From the NCBI RefSeq assembly GCF_025966695.1, contig NZ_JAOEIY010000003.1, positions 310,001 through 374,000 of the forward strand: 64,000 nt of DNA, written 5' to 3'. The notes beneath the pieces were generated by a model that was not told the origin of the DNA, ran no database searches, and worked only from the letters and a program-made list of their open reading frames with translations. This DNA is from Stutzerimonas sp. S1. GTDB lineage: Bacteria; Pseudomonadota; Gammaproteobacteria; Pseudomonadales; Pseudomonadaceae. The stretch's first letter is position 1. Every line of letters starts with the position of its first letter. Both the position numbers and the translations under genes were made by a program. Shown here one piece after another: positions 44,710-55,542 of the stretch.

Positions 44710-45780
44710 TTAGCCGAGGCTTTCCAGGTCGCTGCCCTCGACGAGCAAGGCGCGCTGAGCGCCACGGTTGTAACGGGCCGCGGCAGGGGTGAGCGCGCGA
44801 TGCTCCAGTTGATTGAGCAATTCCTGTAGCTCGACGGCGTCGTCCAGGCTGGCGAATGGGTGGGGAGGCGGCTGGCGCCGCACGACCCAGTCAAGGACCT
44901 GTTGGCAGAACTCAGAAAGCTTGTGCAGGGTCTCGAGTCCCGACTGGCTGGGAGAGAGTCGGAGCTCGTGCAGCACGAGTTCCGTGCCGTCGATATCCCG
45001 CATCCAGATCCGCAGATGGTCATGATCCCAGCGCGGCGTATCGAAGGTCAGTCGCGCATGGATAAGCTGGTCTTCCCAATCGACAAAGCTGAAGTCGACG
45101 GTGCGTTGGCGAACGACGTTGACAAAGCTGCTATAGCCGGTGACCGGCGCGGAACCAAGGACAGCGGTCAGCTGCACGGTGTCGAGGACCGCAAGTCCAG
45201 ATACCGAAAAGTCTGACCGGATACCCAGAACGCCATCCGGCCGCAGCGGACCCGCAGTCGGGCATACCCAGCGCAGCAGATCCAACGCATGAATCGCTTC
45301 ACTGGTAACTCCGCAAGTGGGCCGGTAGTCATTGATGCGATCCTTGCCCCAATAGAAGCTGGCACGTACCAATTCCCACCCATGGCGGGCAACCCATTCA
45401 CGCAAGATCTGCGTCGCCTGCGAATAGCGCTCAATCAAATTCAGCGCGAATCCGCCGACACCGCTGAGCGCGTCTTGGACGCCATTCAGCGCGTCAGTGG
45501 GTGTGGCGAGCGGCTTTTCGCAGACGACAAAGCCTTGGTAGCCCGCAAGCTGGCGCAATACATCGGCGTGACTTATATCGTTGGCACTGACCACTACGAT
45601 ATCGGGTGTGAAATGCTGGAGCGCACTGTCAATGCAGGCGAAGTAACGCAGTGGCGTAGCTTTCTGACGTCGTCCGACATATGCGATAGAGGTCGAAACA
45701 CCGGCTCGGTTTGTGACATGTTCGAATGCTTGGCGAAATCGCTGTCCGGCGTAGCCCAAGCCAATAATCAACACGTTCAT
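44710..45780 (-). CDS. Gfo/Idh/MocA-type NAD(P)-dependent oxidoreductase
   Basis: 356 residues from the ATG at 45780, which overlaps the acetyltransferase stop (ATGA). The Rossmann start MNVLIIGLGYAGQRF has the GxGxxG pattern, VVVVSANDISHADVLRQLAG follows, and FVVCEKPLATP is the EKP motif of the family, with the catalytic lysine. The C-terminal domain (FALNLIERYSQATQILREWV; DRINDYRPTCGVTSEAIHAL) is shorter and less standard than sugar dehydrogenases. It probably reduces or oxidises a hydroxyl or imine of the pathway product. Confidence 0.82.
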   Translation of the reverse strand: MNVLIIGLGYAGQRFRQAFEHVTNRAGVSTSIAYVGRRQKATPLRYFACIDSALQHFTPDIVVVSANDISHADVLRQLAGYQGFVVCEKPLATPTDALNGVQDALSGVGGFALNLIERYSQATQILREWVARHGWELVRASFYWGKDRINDYRPTCGVTSEAIHALDLLRWVCPTAGPLRPDGVLGIRSDFSVSGLAVLDTVQLTAVLGSAPVTGYSSFVNVVRQRTVDFSFVDWEDQLIHARLTFDTPRWDHDHLRIWMRDIDGTELVLHELRLSPSQSGLETLHKLSEFCQQVLDWVVRRQPPPHPFASLDDAVELQELLNQLEHRALTPAAARYNRGAQRALLVEGSDLESLG

Positions 45781-46280
45781 GCTGACGCCCCCTGGCGAAG
45801 CAGGAGGCCCTCGCCTGTTGGGCAGAAGCCAAGACGTTCGTACAGCCCGGATGCGCCTGCTGTAGTCTGGAGCGCTACCGTTGCAACGTCCCGGTTGCCA
45901 AACCAGCGAAGCAGATGATTCATGAGCTGAGTTGCGATGCCGTGCGCCCTCCATTGCGGATCAACCACAACCGACTGGATCCATCCGGACAGACCGTTAG
46001 CATTTGCAGCGGTGGGCGCCCTGAGATCGATGATTCCAGTAGCACAGCCGGCGACTTGCCGAGTTTCACAGTGCTCAGCTACGAGCACCTGTACACTGTC
46101 ATGTACCCCTAGGTGCGCGGCTAGCCAGTGCTTATACGCCGTACGCCATCTTTCAGAGTCCGTCTGGCTGCGGCTGGCGTAAATGGCCGACGTACCGTCC
46201 AGCAAGAAGGACCTCAGTTCTATCAGCCACTCGATGTCCTCCTGCGTCGCGTTTCGCACGGTGAACGATAAGTTGTTCAT
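45777..46280 (-). CDS. GNAT-family N-acetyltransferase
   Basis: 167 residues from the ATG at 46280, one base into the stop of the ALAS-like gene (TGATG). The acetyl-CoA site is visible in IQSVVVDPQWRAHGIATQLM (R/Q-x-x-G-x-A) and ALQTTAGASGLYERLGFCPT. Such a GNAT could acetylate the product for self-protection or as a biosynthetic step. Overlap with both neighbours shows it is an integral operon member. Confidence 0.88.
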   Translation of the reverse strand: MNNLSFTVRNATQEDIEWLIELRSFLLDGTSAIYASRSQTDSERWRTAYKHWLAAHLGVHDSVQVLVAEHCETRQVAGCATGIIDLRAPTAANANGLSGWIQSVVVDPQWRAHGIATQLMNHLLRWFGNRDVATVALQTTAGASGLYERLGFCPTGEGLLLRQGASA

Positions 46281-47521
46281 CAGGCCACCTCCGAAGTGAA
46301 GGTTTTGGATGCCAAAGGGATCGCAAAATGGTCGAAGGTTTCGCGCAGGCAAACGGCTAGATTCTCGATCTGGGCTTGGCTGTGGTTGGGCGTTGCGTTA
46401 ACCCGAAAGCGCTCCGTACCGACCGGCACAGAGGGGTAGTTAATTGGTTGGAGATAGACCCCGTGTGTATGTAGAAGCCGCAGGGCGGCAACTTTGCAGC
46501 GCTCGGCGTCGCCGACCAATACCGGCAATACGTGCGTCTGCGAGCAGGGCATGACGGGAATGTCGTGTTGTTTCAAACGCTCGCGCAATAAAGCGGTATT
46601 GATCTGTAGCTTCTGGCGCTCGTCATCGCTGGACTTGAGATGCTCGACGCTTGCCAGGCAGCCAGCCGTGACGGCAGGAGGAAGGGACGTGGTAAAGATG
46701 AAGCCTGTCGCAAAGGAACGTACTGCGTCCACGATGACACGGGTCGAGGCGATGTAACCACCGATCACGCCGATGGCCTTGGCCATGGTGCCTTGGATGA
46801 TGTCGATCTTGTCGATCTTGTCGACCAGGTCGAGCTCGGCAGCGATGCCGGCCCCTCGAGCGCCGTACATGCCGACCGCATGAACTTCATCGAGATAGGT
46901 CAGCGCGTTGAAGCGCTTGGCAACTTCCACGATGTCGGCAATCGGTGCGATGTCGCCGTCCATCGAGTAGATCGACTCGAACACAACCAGCTTCGGTTGA
47001 CCAATTGGATAGCGGGACAGTATCTGGGCCAGGTGTTCCACGTCATTATGGCGAAACACCTGCCGTTCATTCGGTGTTGCTCGGATGCCGTTGACGATCG
47101 ATGCGTGATTCAGCGCATCGCTGATCACGACACAATCGGGGATTTGCCTCAGCAGGCATTGGAGGGTGGCGTCGTTCGAGCCAAAGCCGGTCGGGAAAAC
47201 CAGTGCCGCTTCTTTATCGTGCCAGTCGGCAAGACTCGCCTCGAGTCGCTCATAAAGCTCGTAGGAGCCACCTATGTTGCGCGAACCGCCTGAGCCAGCG
47301 CCGTACGTTTCCAATGCCAGGTGCATCTGCTCGCGTACGGTCGGGTGCTGCGACATTCCTAGGTAGTCGTTGCTGCACCACACAACGACCGGATCCGGCT
47401 GCTCGCCGTTCAGCTTGGCGAACGGATACTGGCCGCAGATGCGACTGAGAGTGGTGAAGGTGCGGTACTGGTTGGAGGACTTCAGTAACTCCAATTGCTG
47501 ACGAAGCAATGATTGGTACAT
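46280..47521 (-). CDS. 5-aminolevulinate-synthase-type alpha-oxoamine synthase
   Basis: 413 residues from the ATG at 47521 with AGGAG upstream; a start at 47581 is in frame but lacks a site. MYQSLLRQQLELLKSSNQYR and VVVWCSNDYLGMSQHPTVRE are characteristic of ALAS. The PLP pocket has H139, D211 in YLDEVHAVGMYG, and K248 in QGTMAKAIGVIGGY. ALAS condenses glycine and succinyl-CoA to 5-aminolevulinate. Pseudomonads make ALA for haem from glutamyl-tRNA, so an ALAS is foreign here and probably feeds a secondary metabolite, as in C5N-unit antibiotics. KBL or BioF are less likely because of the ALAS-type substrate motifs. Confidence 0.88.
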   Translation of the reverse strand: MYQSLLRQQLELLKSSNQYRTFTTLSRICGQYPFAKLNGEQPDPVVVWCSNDYLGMSQHPTVREQMHLALETYGAGSGGSRNIGGSYELYERLEASLADWHDKEAALVFPTGFGSNDATLQCLLRQIPDCVVISDALNHASIVNGIRATPNERQVFRHNDVEHLAQILSRYPIGQPKLVVFESIYSMDGDIAPIADIVEVAKRFNALTYLDEVHAVGMYGARGAGIAAELDLVDKIDKIDIIQGTMAKAIGVIGGYIASTRVIVDAVRSFATGFIFTTSLPPAVTAGCLASVEHLKSSDDERQKLQINTALLRERLKQHDIPVMPCSQTHVLPVLVGDAERCKVAALRLLHTHGVYLQPINYPSVPVGTERFRVNATPNHSQAQIENLAVCLRETFDHFAIPLASKTFTSEVA

Positions 47522-47661
47522 CCGAATATCTCCTGAACGATCAAGCCGCTCGATGCCGGCCAGCTGGCTGGAACGGGGCATTGGCGACGAGGAGTTATTC
47601 TTAATCCCGCTTCAATGGGGTTACAATTTGACCTCTTATACTATTACTGGAGAGTAATTGG

Positions 47662-48526
47662 ATGAGCGCTCCTCGCAGCCTTGAGCGAAACCGGGCGGAG
47701 CTGGCTAACTTTCTGCGAAGCCGCCGTGAACGTATTTCTCCACAGGACGCGGGCTTGCCTTCTGGTGCAAGACGGCGGACTCCCGGGGCTTCGACGGGAG
47801 GAAGTCGCAGCCCTCGCCGGGGTAGGCCTGTCTTGGTACACCTGGCTGGAGCAGGGGCGAGAGATCAGCGTATCTGCGACTTTCCTCGAAAATCTGTCGC
47901 GCACATTGAAGCTGGACGCCACCGAAAGACGGCATCTTTTTTTGCTGGCGCATCAGAGGCTCCCGCCAGAGCCGGGCAAAACCTGGTGTGTCGTGCCACC
48001 GCTCGTTCATCGGTTGATGGCCGATCTCCCAATGCGTCCGGCGTACGTCCTCAATCTTCGCTGGGATGTGCTGGCTTGGAACGCGGCTGCAGATAAGGTC
48101 TTCGCTTTCTCGAGCGTTCCGACAGAGCGGCGCAACTTCCTTTGGCTGTTGTTCACCGCATCTTCGATGCGCGCATTGCTCGACCCGTGGGAGGATCAGG
48201 CCTTGCAAATGCTATCGAGTTTTCGCCGTGATTTCGTCAGGGCAGCCGAGGACCCCGACATTGGAGCATTGGTTAAAGATTTGGAGAAGATCGATACCGA
48301 TTTCAGGACCTGGTGGCGGCAACAGGATATTCATGGACCCTGCCAGGGCATCCGGAATTTTCAGATCGACGGGATCGGCAAGGTGGTGTTCGATCACACC
48401 TCACTCACGATCGATGTCGACCGTGACTTGCGGCTTGTCTACTATGCGGCGAAAGACGGGCAGGTACAAAGCCGGCATTTTGAGCGATGGCTGACGACCT
48501 CGAGCGGAAACGCGATCGGCGTGTAG
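47662..48526 (+). pseudogene. MmyB-type XRE regulator broken by one base
   Basis: The frame from 47662 reads MSAPRSLERNRAELANFLRS and GLPSGARRRTPG, the normal MmyB start. At the GGGG run 47785-47788 it changes phase, and the rest (LRREEVAALAGVGLSWYTWL; FEHTSLTIDVD-like C-terminal MmyB ligand domain) lies in the frame open to 48526. Removing one G restores a 287-residue protein. The gene is divergent from the ALAS operon (140 bp between starts) and would be its natural regulator. The change may be a real mutation, slippage in a G run, or a sequencing error. Confidence 0.75.
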
Positions 48527-48757
48527 CAGGCCTTTACCCAATACTTGGGGTAAGTGAGGTAGGCGGGTCGCACAGAGTACATGGTTACTAAGACTCCGGT
48601 GTACGCCGAATTCAAACAAGCTTCAACGATACGGTGTTTCTCTCATCAGGCTGTCGGACCGCTTTGCAGCATTACGTACTTAACCGCGGGGCTTGTAAAG
48701 GCGCACGAAGCCGATGATCCGAACTGGCCTGAGAGGCTATGAAAAGGCTGGAGCTAC

Positions 48758-48889
48758 ATGGGTAGGTTAGGCCAACCGCTGATGGTTGTTGCGAACATCG
48801 GCCTGCCTAATTTACTCAAGCGGCATGGCTCCTATAAAGCCTTTGAAAAGGTAAATGATCAAGTTACCAATGCTACCGGAAAACAGTAA
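48758..48889 (+). CDS. Possible 43-residue protein, uncertain
   Basis: ATG at 48758 with GGAG 5 nt upstream; reads MGRLGQPLMVVANIGLPNLL then KRHGSYKAFEKVNDQVTNAT. The composition is natural but no family is recognised, and it could be the tail of a lost gene. It sits in an otherwise gene-free 0.5-kb stretch (48,527-49,000) between the two broken regulators. Confidence 0.25.
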   Translation: MGRLGQPLMVVANIGLPNLLKRHGSYKAFEKVNDQVTNATGKQ

Positions 48890-49000
48890 TTTTTTTTAGA
48901 GCTAGTCTTTCTGACTTGCCAGCGCATTTCGGTCACTATGTTTTGCAGCGACGTTGTTACGTCAAATCCATAAAATCTTGACAGCAAGGATGCCAAGTCG

Positions 49001-49622
49001 TTAGATACTGTCCCAGTTTCTGACGAGGCCTCGAAAAAGCGGGTCGATCAACGGACCGCTGTCCACTATGGGATCGAACAATTGCGGGTTTCTTGTCCAG
49101 TCAGTGAACAAGCCAATAATAAGAGTATGTATCGAGATTGCAGCCATTCGAGGTGTAACACCTTGCTGCAGTATCTCAATGTTGCTGGCAAATATCTGCT
49201 CGCATTGATCAATAAGCTGAATTATCAAGAAATTGTGGCGAGCTTCCGCTCGCGATAAGCTCGTCGGTGAACTCGCAGCGATGCAGAAGAATTTTCATGA
49301 CGCGGCTTTTTTGCTGGTCTATCGCCAGAGCATTTAGGCCTTCTACACATAAATCCCGTAATGAGCGCAACGAATGTTGTGAAGAATTATCATTGGTCAC
49401 TCCCATTATTTTCTCAGGCGATATTCGAACCTGGTCGAGTAGTTGGTTTAATAGGTCGGATTTGTTTTCGAAATGCCAATAAACTGCGCCACGCGTTACG
49501 CCCGCATCATGGGCAATCTGGCTGAGACTCGTTCGTGTCACTCCGTTAGCTAGAAAGAGCCGCTCCGCAGATGCGAGAAGTGCCGTCCGAGTTTTTTTGG
49601 CGTCTTCTTTTGTTCGTCGCAT
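49001..49622 (-). pseudogene. TetR-family regulator (efflux type) with a frameshift
   Basis: From the ATG at 49622 the frame reads MRRTKEDAKKTRTALLASAE and the HTH LSQIAHDAGVTRGAVYWHFENK, as in AcrR/TtgR/MexZ. Near 49,245 the phase changes: ELIASGSS leads to a stop, while ELIAS followed in the other frame by EARHNFLIIQLIDQCEQIFA continues to the natural end MAAISIHTLIIGLFTDWTRN... RNWDSI. Removing one G restores about 206 residues. No efflux operon is adjacent. It lies 92 bp downstream of oadB on the same strand and may be a relic. Confidence 0.75.
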
Positions 49623-49714
49623 TGTTTCTCTCAAACTTTTCTCTACTGGTCGTACCACTAGGCAGTTGTAATTGTGTTCCTGACGACAGGTGATTGCCTC
49701 AGCCTAGCGGTTAG

Positions 49715-50851
49715 TCACCCTACGAAACTCAGCAAAATGCCCGCGGCGACCGCCGAGCCAATGACGCCCGCTACGTTAGGCCCCATGGCATGCATGAGCA
49801 AGAAGTTCTGCGGGTCCGCCTCTAGCCCCAATTTATTGGACACTCGCGCCGCCATTGGCACTGCCGATACACCGGCCGACCCAATCAGCGGATTGATCTT
49901 GTTTGTGCTGAAGATGTTCATGACCTTCGCCATCAGCACACCCGCCGCCGTACCACCACAGAACGCAACCATTCCAAGCAGCAAGATCCCAAGCGTTTTC
50001 ATCTGCAGGAAGGCTTCAGCGGACAGCTTGGAGCCGACAGTCAGCCCCAGCGCAATGGTCACGATATTAATCAGCGCATTGCGCGAGGTATCGGCCAGAC
50101 GATCCACGACACCAGCCTCGCGCAACAGGTTACCAAACGCGAACATGCCCACCAACGGCGCTGCGTCAGGCAGCAGCAAGCCAACCATCAGCGCAAGCAT
50201 GAGCGGGAACACAATCTTTTCTGTCTGACCGACATGGCGCAGCTGCGTCATGACAATGGCGCGCTCCTCCTTCGTCGTCAGGGCGCGCATGATGGGTGGC
50301 TGAATCAACGGAACCAGCGCCATGTAAGAGTAGGCTGCGACAGCAATCGGCCCCAGCAGATGCGGCGCGAGTTTGGCCGTAACGAAGATTGAGGTCGGGC
50401 CGTCCGCACCGCCAATGATCGCAATCGACGCCGCTTCACGCAGGGTGAACTCCATTCCCGGAATACCCATCGATGCTATCCCCAATGCTCCGAGCAACGT
50501 CGCGAAGATACCGAACTGCGCTGCCGCACCGAGCAACAGTGTCTTGGGGTTAGCCAGCATTGGCCCGAAGTCGGTCATGGCACCGACGCCCATGAAGATC
50601 AACAGCGGGAACACACTGGTCGGTAGACCGACTTCATAGAACAGGTGGAGGATGCCAGCACCCTCGGCCATGTTGGCGACGGGAATATTGGCGAGCACAC
50701 CGCCGAATCCAATCGGGATCAGCAACAAGGGCTCAAACCCCTTGCGAATCGCCAGATAGATCAATGTCAGGCACACCACGATCATCAGCAGCTGACCAGG
50801 CTCTATGTGATAGAGACCGGTGCTGTGCCACAGCTTGAGCAACTTATCCAT
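49715..50851 (-). CDS. oadB: Oxaloacetate decarboxylase beta subunit (Na+ pump)
   Basis: 378 residues with about nine membrane segments. [60 protein letters not shown] and [20 protein letters not shown] are the signature regions of the carboxybiotin-decarboxylase family; the Asp in GGADGPT is the central Na+/H+ residue. It decarboxylates carboxybiotin on OadA and pumps Na+ out. Last gene of the leftward operon, 10 nt after oadA. Confidence 0.94.
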   Translation of the reverse strand: MDKLLKLWHSTGLYHIEPGQLLMIVVCLTLIYLAIRKGFEPLLLIPIGFGGVLANIPVANMAEGAGILHLFYEVGLPTSVFPLLIFMGVGAMTDFGPMLANPKTLLLGAAAQFGIFATLLGALGIASMGIPGMEFTLREAASIAIIGGADGPTSIFVTAKLAPHLLGPIAVAAYSYMALVPLIQPPIMRALTTKEERAIVMTQLRHVGQTEKIVFPLMLALMVGLLLPDAAPLVGMFAFGNLLREAGVVDRLADTSRNALINIVTIALGLTVGSKLSAEAFLQMKTLGILLLGMVAFCGGTAAGVLMAKVMNIFSTNKINPLIGSAGVSAVPMAARVSNKLGLEADPQNFLLMHAMGPNVAGVIGSAVAAGILLSFVG

Positions 50852-50861
50852 GCCGCACTCC

Positions 50862-52640
50862 TTAAGCGATCATCAGCAGGCTGTCGCCCACCGACACAGC
50901 GTCGCCGACCTTGACGTTCACAGCTGAGACGGTGCCGGCCTTGAATGCACGGATTTCAGTTTCCATCTTCATGGCTTCGAGGATGATCACCAGATCTCCT
51001 TCCTGAACCATCTGACCGGGCTGTACGAGGACTTTGAAGATGTTGCCGGCTAACGGCGCCGGCTGAGGTTCGCCCGTACCTGCGGCCGGCGCAGCAGCCG
51101 CTGGTGCTATGCCTGATTCGCCGCCAACAGGCTTGATTCCCTCGATGTCGCCGCCGTCGTTGACCTGTACGACGAACGACTTGCCGTTGACCTCGACGGT
51201 ATAGACCTCGGGTGCGCCCGCTTCGCGTGGCGCCTGCTGCTTGCCGGTCGGCACCGGCTCGAAAGCAGCGGCATTACCGCGGTTCTCCAAAAACTTCAGG
51301 CCGATCTGAGGAAACAGCGCATACGTGAGGACGTCATCGATCTCGTCCTCGGCCAGCTTGATGCCTTTTTTTTGCGCCAGCCCTTTTAGCTCGGCCGTCA
51401 GCTTGTCCATTTCTGGCTGCAGCAGATCAGCAGGGCGGCAGGTGATGACCTCTGCACCGTCGAGCACGCGTTGCTGCAGTTCGGCATTGAAGGGAGCAGG
51501 CGCGGCGCCGTACTCGCCTTTGAGGATGCCGGCGGTTTCCTTGGTGATGGATTTGAAGCGCTCGCCGGTAAGCACATTAATCACGGCTTGAGTTCCGACA
51601 ATCTGCGAAGTCGGCGTCACCAACGGAATGAAACCGAGGTCTTCGCGAACGCGAGGAATCTCGGCGAGCACTTCATCGAACTTGTCGAGCGCACCCTGCT
51701 CCTTCAGTTGGCCTTCCATATTGGTCAGCATGCCACCCGGCACCTGTGCCACGAGGATCCGCGAGTCGACGCCCTTGAGCGTGCCTTCGAATTTCGCATA
51801 TTTCTTGCGCACTTCACGGAAGTACGCAGCGATCTCTTCAAGCAGCAACAGATCGAGCCCGGTGTCCCGCTCGGTGCCCTGGAAAATAGCCACCACCGAC
51901 TCGGTTGGCGAATGTCCATAAGTCATCGAGAGCGAGGAAATGGCGGTATCAACGTTGTCGATGCCCGCCTCGACAGCCTTGAGAATGGCCGCAGTGGACA
52001 GGCCCGCCGTGGCGTGACACTGCATATGGATCGGAATGGATAGGCTTGCCTTCAAACGCGAAACCAGCTCAAAAGCCATGTAAGGCGTGAGAATGCCAGC
52101 CATGTCCTTGATCGCCACCGAGTCGGCGCCCATATCCTCGATCTGCTTGGCCAGGTCGACCCACATCTCCAGAGTATGTACAGGGCTAGTGGTGTAGGAA
52201 ATCGTGCCCTGTGCGTGCTTGCCCTGCTGCTTGACCGCTCGCAGAGCGGTCTCCAGGTTGCGCGGATCGTTCATAGCATCGAACACACGGAACACGTCAA
52301 CGCCGTTGATCGCCGCGCGCTCAACGAACTTTTCCACCACGTCATCGGCGTAATGCCGATAGCCCAGCAGGTTCTGGCCACGCAGCAGCATTTGCTGCCG
52401 GGTGTTAGGCATCGCCTTCTTCAGTTCTCGAATGCGCTCCCAAGGGTCTTCACCGAGATAGCGAATACAGGCATCGAAAGTCGCCCCACCCCAGGATTCG
52501 ACGGACCAGAAGCCAACCTGATCCAGCTTGCCGGCAATCGGCAGCATGTCTTCAAGACGAACGCGGGTGGCCAGAATGGATTGGTGCGCATCACGAAGCA
52601 CCACATCGGTAATGCCGAGCGGTTGTTTGACAGATGTCAT
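50862..52640 (-). CDS. oadA: Oxaloacetate decarboxylase alpha subunit, biotin-carrying
   Basis: 592 residues from the ATG at 52640. The carboxyltransferase domain has [14 protein letters not shown] and the metal-binding region [21 protein letters not shown] proline/alanine-rich hinge ([20 protein letters not shown]) leads to the biotinyl domain with EAMKMETEI, whose lysine is biotinylated. It transfers CO2 from oxaloacetate to biotin, giving pyruvate, and works with OadB and OadG in the inner membrane. It could also be called pyruvate carboxylase subunit B, but the neighbouring oadB and oadG settle it. Confidence 0.94.
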   Translation of the reverse strand: MTSVKQPLGITDVVLRDAHQSILATRVRLEDMLPIAGKLDQVGFWSVESWGGATFDACIRYLGEDPWERIRELKKAMPNTRQQMLLRGQNLLGYRHYADDVVEKFVERAAINGVDVFRVFDAMNDPRNLETALRAVKQQGKHAQGTISYTTSPVHTLEMWVDLAKQIEDMGADSVAIKDMAGILTPYMAFELVSRLKASLSIPIHMQCHATAGLSTAAILKAVEAGIDNVDTAISSLSMTYGHSPTESVVAIFQGTERDTGLDLLLLEEIAAYFREVRKKYAKFEGTLKGVDSRILVAQVPGGMLTNMEGQLKEQGALDKFDEVLAEIPRVREDLGFIPLVTPTSQIVGTQAVINVLTGERFKSITKETAGILKGEYGAAPAPFNAELQQRVLDGAEVITCRPADLLQPEMDKLTAELKGLAQKKGIKLAEDEIDDVLTYALFPQIGLKFLENRGNAAAFEPVPTGKQQAPREAGAPEVYTVEVNGKSFVVQVNDGGDIEGIKPVGGESGIAPAAAAPAAGTGEPQPAPLAGNIFKVLVQPGQMVQEGDLVIILEAMKMETEIRAFKAGTVSAVNVKVGDAVSVGDSLLMIA

Positions 52641-52662
52641 GAGGGGAACTCCCTGTTCTGAA

Positions 52663-52905
52663 TCAACCACGACGAGCGCGGTGCTGATGGATAGCGGTCT
52701 GGATTGCCGTAATGACATCGGCATCCACTTCAGCCACAGCGGGCTTGCTGGAAGCCAACTGAGCGGAGGGCGCACTGTCGAAGCGGCCAATCACAACAGA
52801 CATCAGGCGAATGCAGGCAATCAACAGAACGAGGAAAACAAAAACGGAACCTAAGCCGAACAGCATAAGTTCAACGCCTTCCCAGAGAAGCTGGTTAGAG
52901 GTCAT
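52663..52905 (-). CDS. oadG: Oxaloacetate decarboxylase gamma subunit
   Basis: 80 residues. One N-terminal membrane helix ([20 protein letters not shown]) and a hydrophilic tail ending in [14 protein letters not shown] match OadG, which holds the complex together. It follows acnB by 27 nt and precedes oadA by 22 nt. Confidence 0.9.
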   Translation of the reverse strand: MTSNQLLWEGVELMLFGLGSVFVFLVLLIACIRLMSVVIGRFDSAPSAQLASSKPAVAEVDADVITAIQTAIHQHRARRG

Positions 52906-52932
52906 AACGGAGACCGCCTGGTTAAGTTCAAA

Positions 52933-55542
52933 TTAAAGAGCAACCATGTCGATCTTGGCCTTGGCCGCTGACTCGCGGAACCCAGCGATCTGATCGAAGC
53001 TCAGGTAGCGGTAGACGTCTGCTGCCATGGTGTCGATCTGCGCGGCGTACACCATGTACTCTTCGACAGTCGGCAGGTGGCCTAGAATCGAAGCGACCGC
53101 TGCCAGCTCGGCAGATGCCAGGTACACGTTGGTCGCGTCGCCCAGGCGGTTGGGGAAGTTACGGGTCGAAGTGGAGACTACCGTCGAACCGGTTTCCACG
53201 CGTGCCTGGTTACCCATGCACAGCGAGCAGCCCGGCATTTCAAGGCGCGCACCGGCGCGGCCGTAGATGCCGTAGTAGCCTTCCTCGGTCAGCTGATGCT
53301 GGTCCATCTTGGTCGGCGGCGACAGCCACAGACGGGTCGGCAGGGAGCCTTCGACCTTGTCCAGCAGCTTGCCGGCAGCACGGAAGTGACCGATGTTGGT
53401 CATGCACGAACCGATGAAGACTTCGTCGATCTTCTCGCCCTGTACGCTGGAGAGCAGACGGGCATCGTCCGGGTCGTTCGGTGCGCAGAGAACCGGCTCG
53501 GTGACTTCGGACAGGTCGATCTCGATAACTTCGGCGTACTCGGCGTCAGCATCGGCAGTCAGCAGCTGAGGGTTGGCCAGCCAGGCTTCCATGGCCTGAG
53601 CGCGGCGCTCGAGGGTACGGGCATCGCCGTAGCCTTCGCTGATCATCCAGCGCAGCAGGGTGATGTTGGACTGCAGGTATTCGGCAATCGCCGCTTCCGG
53701 CAGCTTGATGGTGCAGCCCGCGGCAGAGCGTTCGGCCGAGGCGTCGGAGAGCTCGAAGGCTTGCTCTACGGTCAGCTCGTTCAGACCTTCGATTTCGAGA
53801 ATGCGCCCAGAGAAGATGTTCTTCTTGCCCTTCTTCTCGACGGTCAGCAGGCCTTTCTGGATGGCGTAGTAGGGGATTGCATGGACCAGATCGCGCAGCG
53901 TGATGCCAGGCTGCATCTTGCCTTTGAAGCGAACCAGTACCGACTCCGGCATATCCAGCGGCATGACGCCGGTGGCAGCGGCGAAGGCCACCAGGCCGGA
54001 ACCGGCCGGGAAGCTGATGCCGATCGGGAAGCGGGTGTGCGAGTCGCCACCGGTGCCGACGGTGTCGGGCAGCAGCATGCGGTTCAGCCAGCTGTGGATG
54101 ATGCCGTCACCCGGACGCAGGGACACACCGCCACGGTTCATGATGAAGTCCGGCAGGGTGTGGTGCGTGGTGACGTCGATCGGCTTCGGGTAGGCCGCGG
54201 TGTGGCAGAACGACTGCATTACCAGGTCAGCCGAGAAGCCCAGGCAAGCCAGGTCTTTCAGCTCGTCGCGGGTCATCGGGCCGGTAGTGTCCTGGGAACC
54301 GACGGTGGTCATCTTCGGCTCGCAGTAGGTGCCCGGACGAACGCCTTTGCCTTCCGGCAGGCCGCAGGCACGGCCAACCATCTTCTGCGCCAGGGTGAAG
54401 CCTTTGTTGCTCTCGGCGGGGGCTTTCGGCTTCTTGAACAGGTCGGATGGGCCCATGCTCAGTTCGGCGCGGGCCTTTTCGGTCAGGCCGCGACCAATGA
54501 TCAGCGGAATACGGCCGCCAGCGCGAACTTCGTCGAGCAGGACGTCTGTTTTCAGCAGGAAGGTAGTGACCAGCTCGTCACTGCCGTGGCGGCGGACTTC
54601 ACCCTTGTAGGGGTAAACGTCGATCACATCGCCCATGGCCAGGTCGGAACAGTCGAACTCGATCGGCAGGGCGCCTGCGTCTTCCATGGTGTTGTAGAAG
54701 ATCGGCGCGATCTTGGTGCCGAAGCAGAAGCCGCCTGCACGCTTGTTCGGTACGTTCGGGATGTCGTCGCCGAAGAACCACAGCACCGAGTTGGTAGCGG
54801 ACTTACGCGAAGAACCTGTACCAACCACGTCACCGACATAAGCAACCGGGAAGCCTTTGGTCTTCAGCTCTTCCATCTGCTTGAGCGGGCCAACCGAGCC
54901 AGGAACGTCGGGAGTGATGCCGTCGCGAGCCATTTTCAGCATGGCCAGGGCGTGCAGCGGGATGTCCGGGCGCGACCAGGCGTCAGGCGCGGGGGAGAGG
55001 TCGTCGGTGTTGGTTTCGCCGGTGACCTTGTATACGGTCAGGCTAATCTTTTCGGCGACCGGGGCGCGGTTCTTGAACCATTCGCCCTCGGCCCAGGACT
55101 GCAGAACGGCTTTGGCGTTGGCATTGCCAGCCTTGGCTTTCTCGGCGACGTCGTGGAAGGCGTCGAACATCAGCAGGGTGTGCTTCAGTTGCGCTGCGGT
55201 GGTATCGGACAGTTCCGGATCGTCCAGTAGGTCGACCAGCGTGACGATGTTGTAACCGCCCTGCATGGTACCCAGCAGTTCGACAGCGTGCTGCTTGCTG
55301 ATCAGCGGAGAAGCGGCTTCACCCTTGGCGATGGCGGCGAGGAAGCCGGCCTTGACGTAGGCGGCTTCATCCACGCCCGCCGGAACGCGGTTGGTGATCA
55401 GGTCGAGGAGAAATTGCTCTTCGCCAGCTGGCGGGTTCTTCAGAAGCTCGACCAGGCCTGCGGTCTGCTCGGCGTTCAGGGGCAAGCCGGGAAGTCCTTG
55501 GCTGGCGCGTTGTTCGAGTAGGATTCGATAAGCTTCGAGCAC
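52933..55542 (-). CDS. acnB: Aconitate hydratase B
   Basis: 869 residues, full length. [20 protein letters not shown] is the standard AcnB start; the HEAT-like N-terminal and swivel domains follow. The [4Fe-4S] ligands appear in [14 protein letters not shown] and [14 protein letters not shown], and the active site in [12 protein letters not shown]. It isomerises citrate and isocitrate in the TCA cycle; apo-AcnB can bind mRNA. Codon use is high-GC, like the guaBA region and unlike the AT-rich ICE cargo, so it looks like native chromosome. With oadGAB directly downstream it may be part of one transcription unit that also handles oxaloacetate. Confidence 0.97.
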   Translation of the reverse strand: MLEAYRILLEQRASQGLPGLPLNAEQTAGLVELLKNPPAGEEQFLLDLITNRVPAGVDEAAYVKAGFLAAIAKGEAASPLISKQHAVELLGTMQGGYNIVTLVDLLDDPELSDTTAAQLKHTLLMFDAFHDVAEKAKAGNANAKAVLQSWAEGEWFKNRAPVAEKISLTVYKVTGETNTDDLSPAPDAWSRPDIPLHALAMLKMARDGITPDVPGSVGPLKQMEELKTKGFPVAYVGDVVGTGSSRKSATNSVLWFFGDDIPNVPNKRAGGFCFGTKIAPIFYNTMEDAGALPIEFDCSDLAMGDVIDVYPYKGEVRRHGSDELVTTFLLKTDVLLDEVRAGGRIPLIIGRGLTEKARAELSMGPSDLFKKPKAPAESNKGFTLAQKMVGRACGLPEGKGVRPGTYCEPKMTTVGSQDTTGPMTRDELKDLACLGFSADLVMQSFCHTAAYPKPIDVTTHHTLPDFIMNRGGVSLRPGDGIIHSWLNRMLLPDTVGTGGDSHTRFPIGISFPAGSGLVAFAAATGVMPLDMPESVLVRFKGKMQPGITLRDLVHAIPYYAIQKGLLTVEKKGKKNIFSGRILEIEGLNELTVEQAFELSDASAERSAAGCTIKLPEAAIAEYLQSNITLLRWMISEGYGDARTLERRAQAMEAWLANPQLLTADADAEYAEVIEIDLSEVTEPVLCAPNDPDDARLLSSVQGEKIDEVFIGSCMTNIGHFRAAGKLLDKVEGSLPTRLWLSPPTKMDQHQLTEEGYYGIYGRAGARLEMPGCSLCMGNQARVETGSTVVSTSTRNFPNRLGDATNVYLASAELAAVASILGHLPTVEEYMVYAAQIDTMAADVYRYLSFDQIAGFRESAAKAKIDMVAL

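Noticed and set aside
53296..55230. 644-codon plus-strand frame over acnB
   Set aside because: Complement of acnB; the long frame results from its codon bias, with no plausible protein motif.
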